Source: Alkalilacustris brevis
Lineage (GTDB): Bacteria > Pseudomonadota > Alphaproteobacteria > Rhodobacterales > Rhodobacteraceae
DNA: 58,978 nucleotides
Direction: 5' to 3'
NCBI RefSeq assembly: GCF_003350345.1
Contig: NZ_QNVJ01000039.1
Location: forward strand, 1-58,978
The notes beneath the pieces are model-generated. The model searched no databases. It was not told the DNA's origin and was given only the letters and a program-made list of their open reading frames with translations. The translations under genes and the position numbers were made by a program. Shown piece after piece: positions 36,961 through 45,884 of this stretch (positions are counted from its first letter, which is position 1; each line of letters begins with the position of its first letter).

Positions 36961-38655
36961 ATGCCACATGACGGCCCAGACACGAGCAATATCAGCCTGC
37001 AGGCCGTTCTCCTGCCCGATCTCCTCGCGCTTGCCGATGCAGCGCAAGGCGCAGTGGCATCTCTCTGCGATGCAGCAACAACGCGGTTGCGTGACGAGTT
37101 GCGCACAGAGGGCCGGCCTGACCCTGCCGCCATTGACCGCGGCCAGCGCGCGGCCCATGGGCTGGCCTGGCTGGCCACCTATGCCGAGGCGCTGCGTCAG
37201 ATGCTGGCATGGGCCAGACGGTTGGACAGCGCGGGCAGCTTCGGCGAAATCGAGGGTCTGCTGCTCCAGATCGCGTTTGGTGAATACCTTGCGCAGATCA
37301 TGGGCGGCATCCCGATGAGCCAGGGCGAAATCCTGCGCCCGCATGACCTGGGGCTCGCGGCCGAGGCCCGGCAGACACTGGCGCGGCCCGAAGTCGAAAA
37401 ACTGATCGAGCAGGGCAACAGCGCCGCCGCACGGGCGCGCCTTGTCGCCCTGATGCGCGAGGCGCAAGGCTACGCCACTTTCGGCGCCAGCGGGCTCGAC
37501 GAAGAGTTGGAAATGATCCGCGATCAGTTCCGCCGCTTCAGCGACGAACGCATCGCGCCGCACGCCCATGGTTGGCACCTGCAAGACGCACTGATCCCCG
37601 CCGAAGTGATCGACGAACTGGCCGAGATGGGCGTCTTCGGCCTGACCATTCCCGAACAGCTTGGCGGGCTGGGGTTGTCGAAATCGGCCATGGTCGTGGT
37701 GTCCGAGGAACTGTCGCGCGGCTATATCGGGGTGGGCAGCCTGGGCACGCGTTCCGAGATCGCGGCCGAGTTGATCCTGTGCGGCGGCACCGAGGACCAG
37801 CAGGCGCATTGGTTGCCGCGCATCGCCAGCGGCGAGGTGCTGCCCACCGCCGTCTTCACCGAGCCAAACACCGGGTCCGACCTGGGCGCGCTGCGCACCC
37901 GCGCCGTTCGGCAGGAGGATGGCGATTACAAGATCACCGGCAACAAGACCTGGATCACCCATGCCGCGCGCGCCAATGTCATGACCGTTCTGGCGCGCAC
38001 CGATCCGGACAGCACCGATTATCGCGGGCTGTCGATGTTTCTGGCCGAAAAGACCCCCGGCACCGATGCCGCCCCCTTCCCCGACGCGGGACTTACCGGC
38101 GGCGAGATCGAAGTGCTGGGCTATCGCGGCATGAAGGAATACGAACTGGCCTTCGATGGCTTCGCCGTCAACGGCGAAAACCTGCTGGGCGGCGCCGAAG
38201 GGCAGGGCTTCCGGCAACTCATGCAGACATTCGAGAGCGCGCGCATCCAGACCGCGGCGCGCGCCATCGGCGTGGCGCAGAACGCGCTTGAGCTTGGCCT
38301 GCGCTATGGCGAGGAACGCCAGCAATTTGGCCGCCCCCTGATCGACTTTCCAAGGGTGTCCGACAAACTGGCGATGATGGCGGTCGAGATCATGATCGCG
38401 CGACAGCTCAGCTATTACGCCGCCACCGAAAAGGATGCCGGGCGGCGCTGCGACCTCGAGGCCGGGATGGCCAAGCTGCTGGCCGCGCGCGTGGCCTGGG
38501 CCGCGGCTGACAACGCGTTGCAGATCCACGGTGGCAACGGCTTCGCACTGGAATACGAGATCAGCCGGGTGCTGTGCGATTCGCGGATTCTCAACATCTT
38601 CGAAGGGGCGGCCGAAATCCAGGCGCAGGTGATCGCGCGGCGATTGCTGGATTGA
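36961..38655 (+). CDS. mcd: (2S)-methylsuccinyl-CoA dehydrogenase-type acyl-CoA dehydrogenase
   Basis: The FAD-dependent acyl-CoA dehydrogenase domain occupies about 160-560 (FTEPNTGSDLGALRTRA, YGEERQQFGRPLIDFP, IHGGNGFALEYEISR). An additional N-terminal domain of about 150 residues, with FGEYLAQIMGGIPMSQGEI, is the mark of methylsuccinyl-CoA dehydrogenase (Mcd), which oxidises (2S)-methylsuccinyl-CoA to mesaconyl-CoA in the ethylmalonyl-CoA pathway for acetate assimilation. The product is 564 residues, as for Mcd. AGGAG precedes the ATG. No other pathway gene is in the window. Confidence 0.88.
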   Translation: MPHDGPDTSNISLQAVLLPDLLALADAAQGAVASLCDAATTRLRDELRTEGRPDPAAIDRGQRAAHGLAWLATYAEALRQMLAWARRLDSAGSFGEIEGLLLQIAFGEYLAQIMGGIPMSQGEILRPHDLGLAAEARQTLARPEVEKLIEQGNSAAARARLVALMREAQGYATFGASGLDEELEMIRDQFRRFSDERIAPHAHGWHLQDALIPAEVIDELAEMGVFGLTIPEQLGGLGLSKSAMVVVSEELSRGYIGVGSLGTRSEIAAELILCGGTEDQQAHWLPRIASGEVLPTAVFTEPNTGSDLGALRTRAVRQEDGDYKITGNKTWITHAARANVMTVLARTDPDSTDYRGLSMFLAEKTPGTDAAPFPDAGLTGGEIEVLGYRGMKEYELAFDGFAVNGENLLGGAEGQGFRQLMQTFESARIQTAARAIGVAQNALELGLRYGEERQQFGRPLIDFPRVSDKLAMMAVEIMIARQLSYYAATEKDAGRRCDLEAGMAKLLAARVAWAAADNALQIHGGNGFALEYEISRVLCDSRILNIFEGAAEIQAQVIARRLLD

Positions 38656-38728
38656 AGCGACTCCGCTTAGAACTGACGGGCCGGGACGGCACTGACTTCC
38701 GCAAGACAAAGAAACCACGAGCAACGGC

Positions 38729-39475
38729 TCAGGAACCGCCCGATCGCGTGGCCTGACGGGTCAGCACATCGATCAGCCGCTGCCGCGCGGGCGGTAGCGG
38801 CTTGTCGCCCAGCGCGGGCGCGACATGGGCGTGCAGGAAATGCCCGGTCGTGCGCAACCCGGCCAGGATTTCCGGCAGTTCCGATGCGGCGCCCTGCCCC
38901 AACATGCAGCCCGGCAGCGGCAATAGCCGCTCGGCCCATTCCCCCGCACCCGCCCTGCTGACCGCGCGCCCGGTGCGCGGCGAGACATAAGCCAGGTCAT
39001 CGCGGCTGCCCGTCACCGCGCACGCCCCCAGGTCGAGCCCGTAGCCCGCCTCTTCGACCATCCGCATCTCCCAGCGCAGATAGGCCAGTGGCCAGCCATC
39101 GATGCGGCCCAGCGTATCCATCAGCGCAACCGTGGCATGGTAAAGGGCGGGGTGGGCCTCGCGTTCGGGCAGGACGAACCCCAGCAATGCGCAGGCCGAC
39201 CCCAGCGCCATCAGCGCGCCGCGGTCGCCCAGAACGGCGTCGGCGCGGCTGCGCAGCGGCTCTGCGGTGAAATGGCCGATATGCGCATCGAGCCGCGCGC
39301 GCCAGGTCAGGTCAAGCTGCGCGCCCGGCTGCAGGACGGGCGCCATGCGCCGTCCGGAACCGCCGCGCACGACGCCTGCATGCCGCCCGTGATGTTCGGT
39401 GAATACCTCGACGATCGCGGCACTTTCACCATGCCGGCGCACCGAAAGAAGCACACCCTGATCGCGCCATTCCAT
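38729..39475 (-). CDS. recO: DNA repair protein RecO
   Basis: RecO helps load RecA in the RecFOR gap-repair pathway. An N-terminal OB fold ([40 protein letters not shown]) and a helical C-terminal part ([20 protein letters not shown]) match the family at 248 residues. The zinc-binding cysteine cluster of some RecO proteins is not present. The gene lies downstream of the era-rnc region, as in relatives, with a transglycosylase gene in between. Confidence 0.92.
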   Translation of the reverse strand: MEWRDQGVLLSVRRHGESAAIVEVFTEHHGRHAGVVRGGSGRRMAPVLQPGAQLDLTWRARLDAHIGHFTAEPLRSRADAVLGDRGALMALGSACALLGFVLPEREAHPALYHATVALMDTLGRIDGWPLAYLRWEMRMVEEAGYGLDLGACAVTGSRDDLAYVSPRTGRAVSRAGAGEWAERLLPLPGCMLGQGAASELPEILAGLRTTGHFLHAHVAPALGDKPLPPARQRLIDVLTRQATRSGGS

Positions 39476-39547
39476 GGCCAGCGGTATCCCTCACCCTGCT
39501 TGACACGGCAACACGGCACATCCGCATGGGCGCCCCCGCAAGCTGGT

Positions 39548-40804
39548 TCAGCGCCGACGCAACCGCTCGAGCAGGTCCATCGAGACATAGCCATCCGGGG
39601 CCATGCCCGCGGCGCCCTGATAGGCGCGCACGGCTGCCACCGTCATCGGGCCAACGCGCCCGTCAACACCGCCGGTGTCATACCCGCGCGCCGTCAGCAG
39701 GCGCTGAAGCTCTTCGCGCTCGGCACTGTTCAGCGGGCGGTCGTTGCGCGGCCACGAGGCCACGAAGGGGCCGCCCCCGCGCAGCCGGTCCGAAAGATGG
39801 CCAATCGCGATCGCATAGGCATCGGCGTTATTGTAGCGCTTGATCGTGTCGAAGTTCGATGTGACCAGAAGCGCCGGCCCCTGCACGCCAGCGGGAAACA
39901 ACAGCCGGCCGCCACCTTGCGCGGGCATCTCGGTGCCGGGCGCGGCTCGCACCCCCAGCGCGCGCCATTCGCCGAAGCTGCGGCGCGTGCCGGCCTGACC
40001 GGCATCGAAGCCCGAGGGCAGTTGCACCTCGAGCCCCCAGGGCAGCCCCTGCGTCCAGTTGTGCCGCGCCAGATAGGCCGCAGCCGAGGCCAGCGCATCG
40101 GTGGGATCCTCCGACCAGATGTCGCGCCGGCCATTGCCGCTGAAATCGACGGCATATTCCAGAAAGCTTGTGGGGATGAACTGGGTGTGGCCCATCGCCC
40201 CGGCCCAGGAGCCGCGCATCGTCTCGGGGCTGACATCGCCGGCCTCGATTATCCTCAGCGCCGCGATCAGCTGGTTTTCGGCAAAGCTGGCGCGGCGGCC
40301 ATCATGGGCAAGGGTGGCCAGCGCCTCGATGATCGGGGTGTCGCCCCGCATCGACCCATAGGAGCTTTCCAGCCCCCAGATCGCGACCACCACCTCCTTG
40401 GGCACGCCATAGCGCGCCTCGATCCGTTGCAGCAGGGCGGCATGTTCGCGCAGCTTCGCGCGCCCGTTGCTGATGCGCGCCGCGGATACCGCACCATCGA
40501 GGTATTGCCAGATCGGGCGGACGAATTCGGCCTGGTTGCGGTCGCGCGCGACGATGTCGTCGTTGAAGCGCACATTACGAAAAGCCCTGTCAAAGGTCTG
40601 GGCCGAGATGCCTTCGCGCAAGGCGCGCGTTCGAAAGCCCTGCACCCATTGCTCGAATCCACGGCTGCGTGTCACCTGTGCGCCCCCCTGACCGGTCGCC
40701 GCCGGGCGCAACTCGGGCATGAGCGATCTGTCGGGCGCGTTGGCGCCCGTGCACCCCGGTATGGAAAAAGCTGCCAGCCCCAAGGCCACGAAAACATTAC
40801 GCAT
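39548..40804 (-). CDS. MltB-type lytic murein transglycosylase lipoprotein
   Basis: This enzyme cleaves peptidoglycan strands, leaving anhydro-muramic ends. A lipobox-like SIPGC (Cys 18) ends the signal. The catalytic Glu is E146 in AIWGLESSYGSMRGD, followed by GAMGHTQFIPTSFLEYAVDF, the family signature. The last ~60 residues (RGYDTGGVDGRVGPMTVAAV) form a PG_binding_1 domain. The product is 418 residues. Confidence 0.92.
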   Translation of the reverse strand: MRNVFVALGLAAFSIPGCTGANAPDRSLMPELRPAATGQGGAQVTRSRGFEQWVQGFRTRALREGISAQTFDRAFRNVRFNDDIVARDRNQAEFVRPIWQYLDGAVSAARISNGRAKLREHAALLQRIEARYGVPKEVVVAIWGLESSYGSMRGDTPIIEALATLAHDGRRASFAENQLIAALRIIEAGDVSPETMRGSWAGAMGHTQFIPTSFLEYAVDFSGNGRRDIWSEDPTDALASAAAYLARHNWTQGLPWGLEVQLPSGFDAGQAGTRRSFGEWRALGVRAAPGTEMPAQGGGRLLFPAGVQGPALLVTSNFDTIKRYNNADAYAIAIGHLSDRLRGGGPFVASWPRNDRPLNSAEREELQRLLTARGYDTGGVDGRVGPMTVAAVRAYQGAAGMAPDGYVSMDLLERLRRR

Positions 40805-40894
40805 TGCCTGCTACCTGCTCACATTGGAGTTCTTGTTGGGGCAAGTGTAGCGCGAATCTCATCCCCGGCAAAGCATGGGAACAGGTCAAAGCGG

Positions 40895-40933
40895 AAAACG
40901 GCACAACCGCCGCTGCGAATTAGCGGCCGGCTG
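40895..40933 (-). terminator. Terminator of the lepB-rnc-era-DUF1491 run
   Basis: On the minus strand GCCGCT and AGCGGC, extended past a one-base bulge by CAGCC with GGTTG, make an 11-bp stem with a seven-base loop. TTTT follows within seven bases. It starts eight bases after the DUF1491 stop. Confidence 0.65.
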
Positions 40934-40940
40934 TAAAAGC

Positions 40941-41276
40941 TCAGTCGGACAGCCCCGGTTCATCAAGCATGTGATGCCCGGCGCGGTCTTCCACCTCGAT
41001 CACCCAAAGGTCGGGGTCGCGGCTGCGTTGGCGGGCGATGACCGCATCTACATCGGCTTCGCGCCCCTCGGCCGCCACGATCCAGGCGCGCCGGTCTTCC
41101 ACAAGATCGAAGGACCGTTCAAAAAGCCGCGCCTGTCCATCCAGCGTGGACAGCTTGACCAGCACACTTCCCGCAGTGTCGTCGCCATGGGCCACCACAA
41201 AGGCCGGGATCGCCGCCTGGCGCAGCCGCGCAAGATAGGCCTGCACCCAGAATTCCGCCGTGAGGCGCGGCATCAT
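40941..41276 (-). CDS. DUF1491-family protein
   Basis: A 111-residue protein (LTAEFWVQAYLARLRQAAIP, GSVLVKLSTLDGQARLFERS) of the alphaproteobacterial DUF1491 family, regularly found just after era. Function is not established. Either of two adjacent ATG codons may be the start. It is the last gene before a terminator. Confidence 0.88.
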   Translation of the reverse strand: MMPRLTAEFWVQAYLARLRQAAIPAFVVAHGDDTAGSVLVKLSTLDGQARLFERSFDLVEDRRAWIVAAEGREADVDAVIARQRSRDPDLWVIEVEDRAGHHMLDEPGLSD

Positions 41277-41306
41277 GGCGCGGCCCTCCGGCGCGATGCG
41301 TCCGGA

Positions 41307-42266
41307 TCACCCACCATCGCGGAAATCGAGGCCCATCTCGGAATAGCGTTCGGCCTCGTCCTGCCAGTTGGGGCGCACCTTGACCTGCAGGAACAGATGC
41401 ACCTTGCGGCCCAGAAACTCGACCAGTTCGCTGCGCGCAGCCTGACCCACGGCCTTGATGGTTTCGCCCTTGCTGCCCAGAACGATGCCCTTGTGACCGT
41501 CGCGCGCGACATAGATCACCTGGTCGATCCGGGTGGAACCATCGCGGCGATCTTCCCAGTTCTCGGTCTCGACGGTCAGTTGGTAGGGCAGTTCCTCGTG
41601 CAGACGCAGGGTCAGTTTCTCGCGGGTGATCTCGGCGGCGATCATGCGCATGGGCAGATCGGCGATCTGATCCTCGGGGTAAAGCCAGGGGCCGGCGGGC
41701 AGCGCATCGGCCAGCCAGTGGCGCAGGTCGTCCACACCATGGCCTTTTTCGGCCGAAATCATGAAGGTGCGCTCGAACGGGAAGGCATCGTTGAGGGATT
41801 TGGCCAGCCCCAGCAGCACCTCGGCCTTGACGCGGTCGATCTTGTTGATGGCCAGCGCGACCCGCTGCCCCGGCGAAAGCCGTTCGCGCAGGGCCTCAAG
41901 AATGGCCTCCACGCCCTCGGTCACGCCGCGATGCGCCTCGACCATGAGCACCACGATATCAGCATCCGACGCCCCGCCCCAAGCGGCCGCGACCATGGCG
42001 CGATCCAGCCGCCGGCGCGGGCGAAACAGCCCCGGCGTGTCGACAAAGACGATCTGCGCCGCGCCTTCCATCGCCACCCCGCGAATGCGGGTGCGAGTGG
42101 TCTGCACCTTGTGCGTCACGATCGAGACCTTGGCCCCCACCATGCGGTTGAGCAATGTCGATTTGCCGGCGTTCGGCTCGCCGAGCAGGGCGACGAAGCC
42201 CGCGCGGGTTTCGCCCTCGGCGGGCTGGGCATCGCCGCCCGTATCTGTCGATTCATCTTGCGACAT
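41307..42266 (-). CDS. era: GTPase Era
   Basis: Era binds 16S rRNA and assists 30S maturation. GEPNAGKS (29-36) is the P-loop, DTPGLFRP the G3 region and NKID the G4 motif. A C-terminal KH domain carries [19 protein letters not shown]. An unusually polar ~20-residue N-terminal extension precedes the domain, giving 319 residues. The start overlaps the rnc stop by 14 bases. Confidence 0.96.
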   Translation of the reverse strand: MSQDESTDTGGDAQPAEGETRAGFVALLGEPNAGKSTLLNRMVGAKVSIVTHKVQTTRTRIRGVAMEGAAQIVFVDTPGLFRPRRRLDRAMVAAAWGGASDADIVVLMVEAHRGVTEGVEAILEALRERLSPGQRVALAINKIDRVKAEVLLGLAKSLNDAFPFERTFMISAEKGHGVDDLRHWLADALPAGPWLYPEDQIADLPMRMIAAEITREKLTLRLHEELPYQLTVETENWEDRRDGSTRIDQVIYVARDGHKGIVLGSKGETIKAVGQAARSELVEFLGRKVHLFLQVKVRPNWQDEAERYSEMGLDFRDGG

Positions 42267-42951
42267 CTTCGTTCCCTTCCAGGCGCTTCAGCAGAGCCTT
42301 GGCCGCGGCCTGTTCCGCCTGCCGTTTCGACCCGGCTTCGGCCTGCGCGTTGGCGCCGCTTTCCAGCCGCACCTCGACAGTGAAGCACGGCGCATGGTCC
42401 GGGCCTTCCCGCGCCGTTTCCACATAGACAGGCGGGGCTTCGCCACGCGCCTGAACGAGTTCCTGCAGCGCCGTCTTGGCGTCGCGCTGCACTGATCCCG
42501 ACTGCGCAATGCGCTTGCCCCAAAGCCGCAGCACGACCGTGCGCACGACCTCGAAGCCCGCATCCAGATGGACGGCGGCGATCACCGCCTCCATCGCGTC
42601 GCCCAGCAACGCATCCTTGCGGCGCCCGCCCGAAAGCATCTCGGACCGGCCCAGCCGCAGGACATCGCCCAGACCAATCTCGCGCGCCACATCGGCACAG
42701 GTTTCCTTGCGCACCAGCGCGTTGTAGCGCGGGGCAAGCTGGCCCTCGCGCGCCTGTTCATCGGCCGACAGCAGCGCTTCGGCCATCACCAGCCCCAACA
42801 CGCGGTCGCCCAGAAATTCAAGCCGCTGGTTGTCGGGCCTGCCGGGCGTGCCGATCGAGGAATGGGTCAGCGCCCGGACCAACAGCTCGGGCCGCCTGAA
42901 CTGATGCCCCAGCCTTTCGCAAAACGCCTTCTGCTCGCTTGACGGTTTCAC
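42253..42951 (-). CDS. rnc: Ribonuclease III
   Basis: RNase III cuts double-stranded RNA in rRNA precursors and regulatory RNAs. The signature [11 protein letters not shown] is at 43-53, the second catalytic region is [16 protein letters not shown], and a C-terminal double-stranded RNA-binding domain follows. The product is 232 residues. The GTG start overlaps the lepB stop by four bases. Confidence 0.96.
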   Translation of the reverse strand: MKPSSEQKAFCERLGHQFRRPELLVRALTHSSIGTPGRPDNQRLEFLGDRVLGLVMAEALLSADEQAREGQLAPRYNALVRKETCADVAREIGLGDVLRLGRSEMLSGGRRKDALLGDAMEAVIAAVHLDAGFEVVRTVVLRLWGKRIAQSGSVQRDAKTALQELVQARGEAPPVYVETAREGPDHAPCFTVEVRLESGANAQAEAGSKRQAEQAAAKALLKRLEGNEDVAR

Positions 42952-43736
42952 TCAAGCCTCACGAAGAAACGATCACTCCGCCATGTCCAGAAATACAGCA
43001 TCGAGCGCCCGGCTGAAGAAAAGACAACGTGATTGGCACGGCCGATCAGATTTTCGAACGGCACGAAGCCGACCCCGCCCGCCGATTGCGGCGAGCGGCT
43101 GTCCTGACTGTTGTCGCGGTTGTCACCGATGAAAAAGAAATGCTCATCGGGGACCACGAAGGCCGAAGTATTGTCGGAAAAGCTGTCGCCGATGTTCAGC
43201 ACGTTGTAGCTGCGCCCATCGGGCAGGGTTTCGCGCAGAAGTTCCTTTTCACAGATGCCGCCCTCGCCCACCGGCGCGTTGGCACAGCGCGGGAACTGGC
43301 CCAGCGGGCCCTGGCGCTCGAACACTTCCTCGAAGGTGCCGGCAGGCTCCTGCGGCAGCGGCTCGCCGTTGAGCACGACAAGCCCGTCGCGCATCTGCAC
43401 ACGGTCGCCCGGCAACCCGATCACCCGCTTGATGAAATCGGCCCCTGTCACCGGGTGGCGAAACACCACGATATCACCGCGCTCGGGCGCCGAGCCGAGA
43501 ATGCGCCCGGAGAAGGGGCACAGGCCGAAGGGGCAGGAATAGCTCGAGTAGCCATAGGCCATCTTGTTGACGAACAGGAAATCGCCGATCAGCAAAGTTT
43601 CCTTCATCGAACCGGAGGGAATCCAGAACGGCTGAAAGAACAGTGTGCGGAAAAGTCCGGCGATCAGCAGGGCATAAACCACCGTCTTGATGGTTTCCCA
43701 GATGCCGTCCTTGTCGGTGCTGCTCTTGCTTGCCAT
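42948..43736 (-). CDS. lepB: Signal peptidase I
   Basis: LepB cleaves signal peptides at the outer face of the inner membrane. One N-terminal membrane segment precedes the catalytic Ser (about 43, in [13 protein letters not shown]) and Lys (about 103, in [12 protein letters not shown]). [11 protein letters not shown] is the third family box. An ATG at 43736 with AGAGG upstream gives 262 residues; an ATG five codons earlier has weaker support. Confidence 0.96.
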   Translation of the reverse strand: MASKSSTDKDGIWETIKTVVYALLIAGLFRTLFFQPFWIPSGSMKETLLIGDFLFVNKMAYGYSSYSCPFGLCPFSGRILGSAPERGDIVVFRHPVTGADFIKRVIGLPGDRVQMRDGLVVLNGEPLPQEPAGTFEEVFERQGPLGQFPRCANAPVGEGGICEKELLRETLPDGRSYNVLNIGDSFSDNTSAFVVPDEHFFFIGDNRDNSQDSRSPQSAGGVGFVPFENLIGRANHVVFSSAGRSMLYFWTWRSDRFFVRLE

Positions 43737-43799
43737 TTGGGTGCCTCTCATGTCGGAATGGCCGCTTCTTTGGGCGGTGGGGCGCGGGGAGTCAAGCGA

Positions 43800-44246
43800 T
43801 CAGGATGCAGCCTTGCCGGAGGCACCCACACCGCCAGGCCCGCCCGAGGGCAGCGGCACCGCCTCGATCACCACGAAGGCCTGCGCCCAGGGGTGGTCGT
43901 CGGTCAGGCTGACATGGACAATGGCGTGATGCCCCGGCGGTGTCATCTGCGCCAGGCGATCGGCGGCCCAGCCGGTCAGTTCCATCTGCGGCTGGCCGGA
44001 CGCCATGTTGCGCACCGACATGTCACGCCAGGCGATGCCCATGCGCAACCCGGTGCCCAGCGCCTTGGAACAGGCCTCTTTCGCGGCCCAGCGCTTGGCA
44101 TAGGTGCCGGCGACGTCGGCGCGCGCCTCGGCCTTGCGTTGCTCGACTTCGGTGAAGACACGGTTGCGGAAACGGTCTCCGAACCGCGCAAGCGTGCCCT
44201 TGATGCGTTCGATATTGGCCAGATCGGTGCCCACGCCAAGGATCAT
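43800..44246 (-). CDS. acpS: Holo-[acyl-carrier-protein] synthase
   Basis: AcpS transfers 4'-phosphopantetheine to ACP. The metal-binding [12 protein letters not shown] (Asp 8) and [15 protein letters not shown] (Glu near 57) are intact. The product is 148 residues, with a short Gly/Pro-rich tail. GGAAGG lies upstream of the ATG at 44246. It lies 34 bases after pdxJ, the usual pdxJ-acpS pair. Confidence 0.95.
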   Translation of the reverse strand: MILGVGTDLANIERIKGTLARFGDRFRNRVFTEVEQRKAEARADVAGTYAKRWAAKEACSKALGTGLRMGIAWRDMSVRNMASGQPQMELTGWAADRLAQMTPPGHHAIVHVSLTDDHPWAQAFVVIEAVPLPSGGPGGVGASGKAAS

Positions 44247-44280
44247 CGCGACAAACCCTTCCGCCACGCGGCACATCCGG

Positions 44281-45039
44281 TCATGCGCGCGCCGCGTCCA
44301 TGCGCGTGCGCATCTCGGCCATCGCCGCATCCAGCCCGCGAAAGATCGCCTCGCCCACCAGGAAATGCCCGATGTTCAACTCGGCCAGTTCGGGCAGAGC
44401 CGAGATCGCCCCGACGGTCTCGTAACTCAGCCCGTGGCCCGCATGCACCTCCAGCCCCAGCGCGTGGGCATGGGCCGCCATCCGGCGCAGCCGCTCGAAT
44501 TCGGCATTGCAGGCTGCGTGCAGCCCCTGCGCGTGCAACTCACACCAGGCGCCGGTGTGCAACTCCACCACCTGCGCGCCGACCGCCACCGCGGCCTCGA
44601 CCTGTGCCGCTTCGGGCGCAATGAACAGCGACACACGCGCGCGCGCCTCGCGCAGGGGCGCGATGAAATCGGCGAGCCGTGCAGCATCGCCCGCCACATC
44701 CAGCCCGCCTTCGGTGGTGCGTTCCTCGCGCCGCTCGGGCACCAGGCACACTGCATGAGGCCGGTGACGCAGGGCGATCTGCTGCATCTCTTCGGTGGCG
44801 GCCATTTCAAGGTTCAGCGGCACTTTCAACTCTTCCATCAACCGGGCGATGTCTTCGTCGCGGATGTGCCGCCGGTCCTCACGCAGGTGGGCAGTGATCC
44901 CGTCGGCCCCGGCGCGTTCGGCCTGCAACGCGGCGCGCACCGGGTCAGGCAGATCGCCGCCGCGTGCGTTGCGGATCGTCGCGACGTGATCGATGTTCAC
45001 CCCAAGCCGCAAGTGTGACGGCATACGCGCCTCAGCCAT
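44281..45039 (-). CDS. pdxJ: Pyridoxine 5'-phosphate synthase
   Basis: PdxJ condenses 3-amino-1-hydroxyacetone phosphate with deoxyxylulose phosphate to form pyridoxine phosphate. The N-terminal [32 protein letters not shown] and the C-terminal [12 protein letters not shown] and [14 protein letters not shown] match the family at 252 residues. AAGGA precedes the ATG. Confidence 0.96.
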   Translation of the reverse strand: MAEARMPSHLRLGVNIDHVATIRNARGGDLPDPVRAALQAERAGADGITAHLREDRRHIRDEDIARLMEELKVPLNLEMAATEEMQQIALRHRPHAVCLVPERREERTTEGGLDVAGDAARLADFIAPLREARARVSLFIAPEAAQVEAAVAVGAQVVELHTGAWCELHAQGLHAACNAEFERLRRMAAHAHALGLEVHAGHGLSYETVGAISALPELAELNIGHFLVGEAIFRGLDAAMAEMRTRMDAARA

Positions 45040-45113
45040 GTTCTATTCCTTCTCTCAAGACCGCCGCCCGCCTGTTCCAGCGTCACAAGATACCCCGTTG
45101 CGCAAGGAAATCG

Positions 45114-45130
45114 ACCCCCGTGCAGGGGGT
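45114..45130 (-). other. Hairpin directly after the DUF2062 stop
   Basis: ACCCCC-TGCAC-GGGGGT forms a 6-bp stem two bases after the DUF2062 stop on the minus strand. The sequence after it is only weakly T-rich, so termination before pdxJ is possible but uncertain. Confidence 0.35.
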
Positions 45131-45131
45131 G

Positions 45132-45863
45132 TCATTCCCGCTGGCGCCCGGGCCTTTCCCCCGGTGCCTCGCTCCCGCCCCTCGGCGGCCCCTTCGGACC
45201 GGAAGGCGAAGCGGCTTGCTCCGCAAGCCCGGCCTCGCGCGCGGCGGCAACCTGCCGGCTGCGCGCGAAACGCTCGCGCAGCTTGTTGCGCCGCCGGGTC
45301 TGGTAGCGACGGATCAGCGGCACCGAGACGAAATAGACCGCCGTCGATACGATCAGCCCCGGCACAAGGCAGCCAGTCATGTAGGGCAGAAACACCCGGA
45401 AGAAGAACAGCCGCAGGCGAAACCAGTTGGGATCACCGCCCGTGACGATGGCAACGAAGTTATACCATAGCTCGGCCCAGGCGTAGCCCATCGCCGCCAT
45501 GATCTGCGGAAAGTGCATCCCCCCGCCCTGGCCCAGAATCCACGCCCCAAGCTGAACCGAGACCTCGGCTATGATCGGAAACGTGAAAGGATTGCCCAGG
45601 AACGTGCCAAGCAGGGCCGCCAGGATATTGCCCCGGATCGCCCTGGCGAAAAGCGCGGCAAAGATGAAATGTAATCCGAAGAACGGCGTGAAGGACGACA
45701 TCATCCCGGCCGCGATGCCCCGCGCGATGCGTTCGGGCGTATCAGGCAGACGGCTGAGCCGATGGCCCATGTAGCTCATGGCGCGGCGCCAGCCGCCACG
45801 CGGATACACGATCCCAAGAAGGATCTCGCCGATCGTCCTCTTGCTGCGTCTGCGAAAAACCAC
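45132..45863 (-). CDS. DUF2062-family membrane protein
   Basis: A 243-residue protein with three or more membrane segments and the DUF2062 pattern (RIARGIAAGMMSSFTPFFGLH, then NILAALLGTFLGNPFTFPII). It has a basic Arg/Lys N-terminus and a charged C-terminal tail. Function is not established. The GTG start is 21 bases after the rel/spoT stop, so the two are probably cotranscribed. Confidence 0.88.
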   Translation of the reverse strand: MVFRRRSKRTIGEILLGIVYPRGGWRRAMSYMGHRLSRLPDTPERIARGIAAGMMSSFTPFFGLHFIFAALFARAIRGNILAALLGTFLGNPFTFPIIAEVSVQLGAWILGQGGGMHFPQIMAAMGYAWAELWYNFVAIVTGGDPNWFRLRLFFFRVFLPYMTGCLVPGLIVSTAVYFVSVPLIRRYQTRRRNKLRERFARSRQVAAAREAGLAEQAASPSGPKGPPRGGSEAPGERPGRQRE

Positions 45864-45884
45864 CGGGTGCCTGCCGATCAGCTA

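Noticed and set aside
36874-38724. Minus-strand open frame of 616 codons opposite mcd
   Set aside because: Antisense shadow; the plus strand encodes a full acyl-CoA dehydrogenase with conserved motifs.
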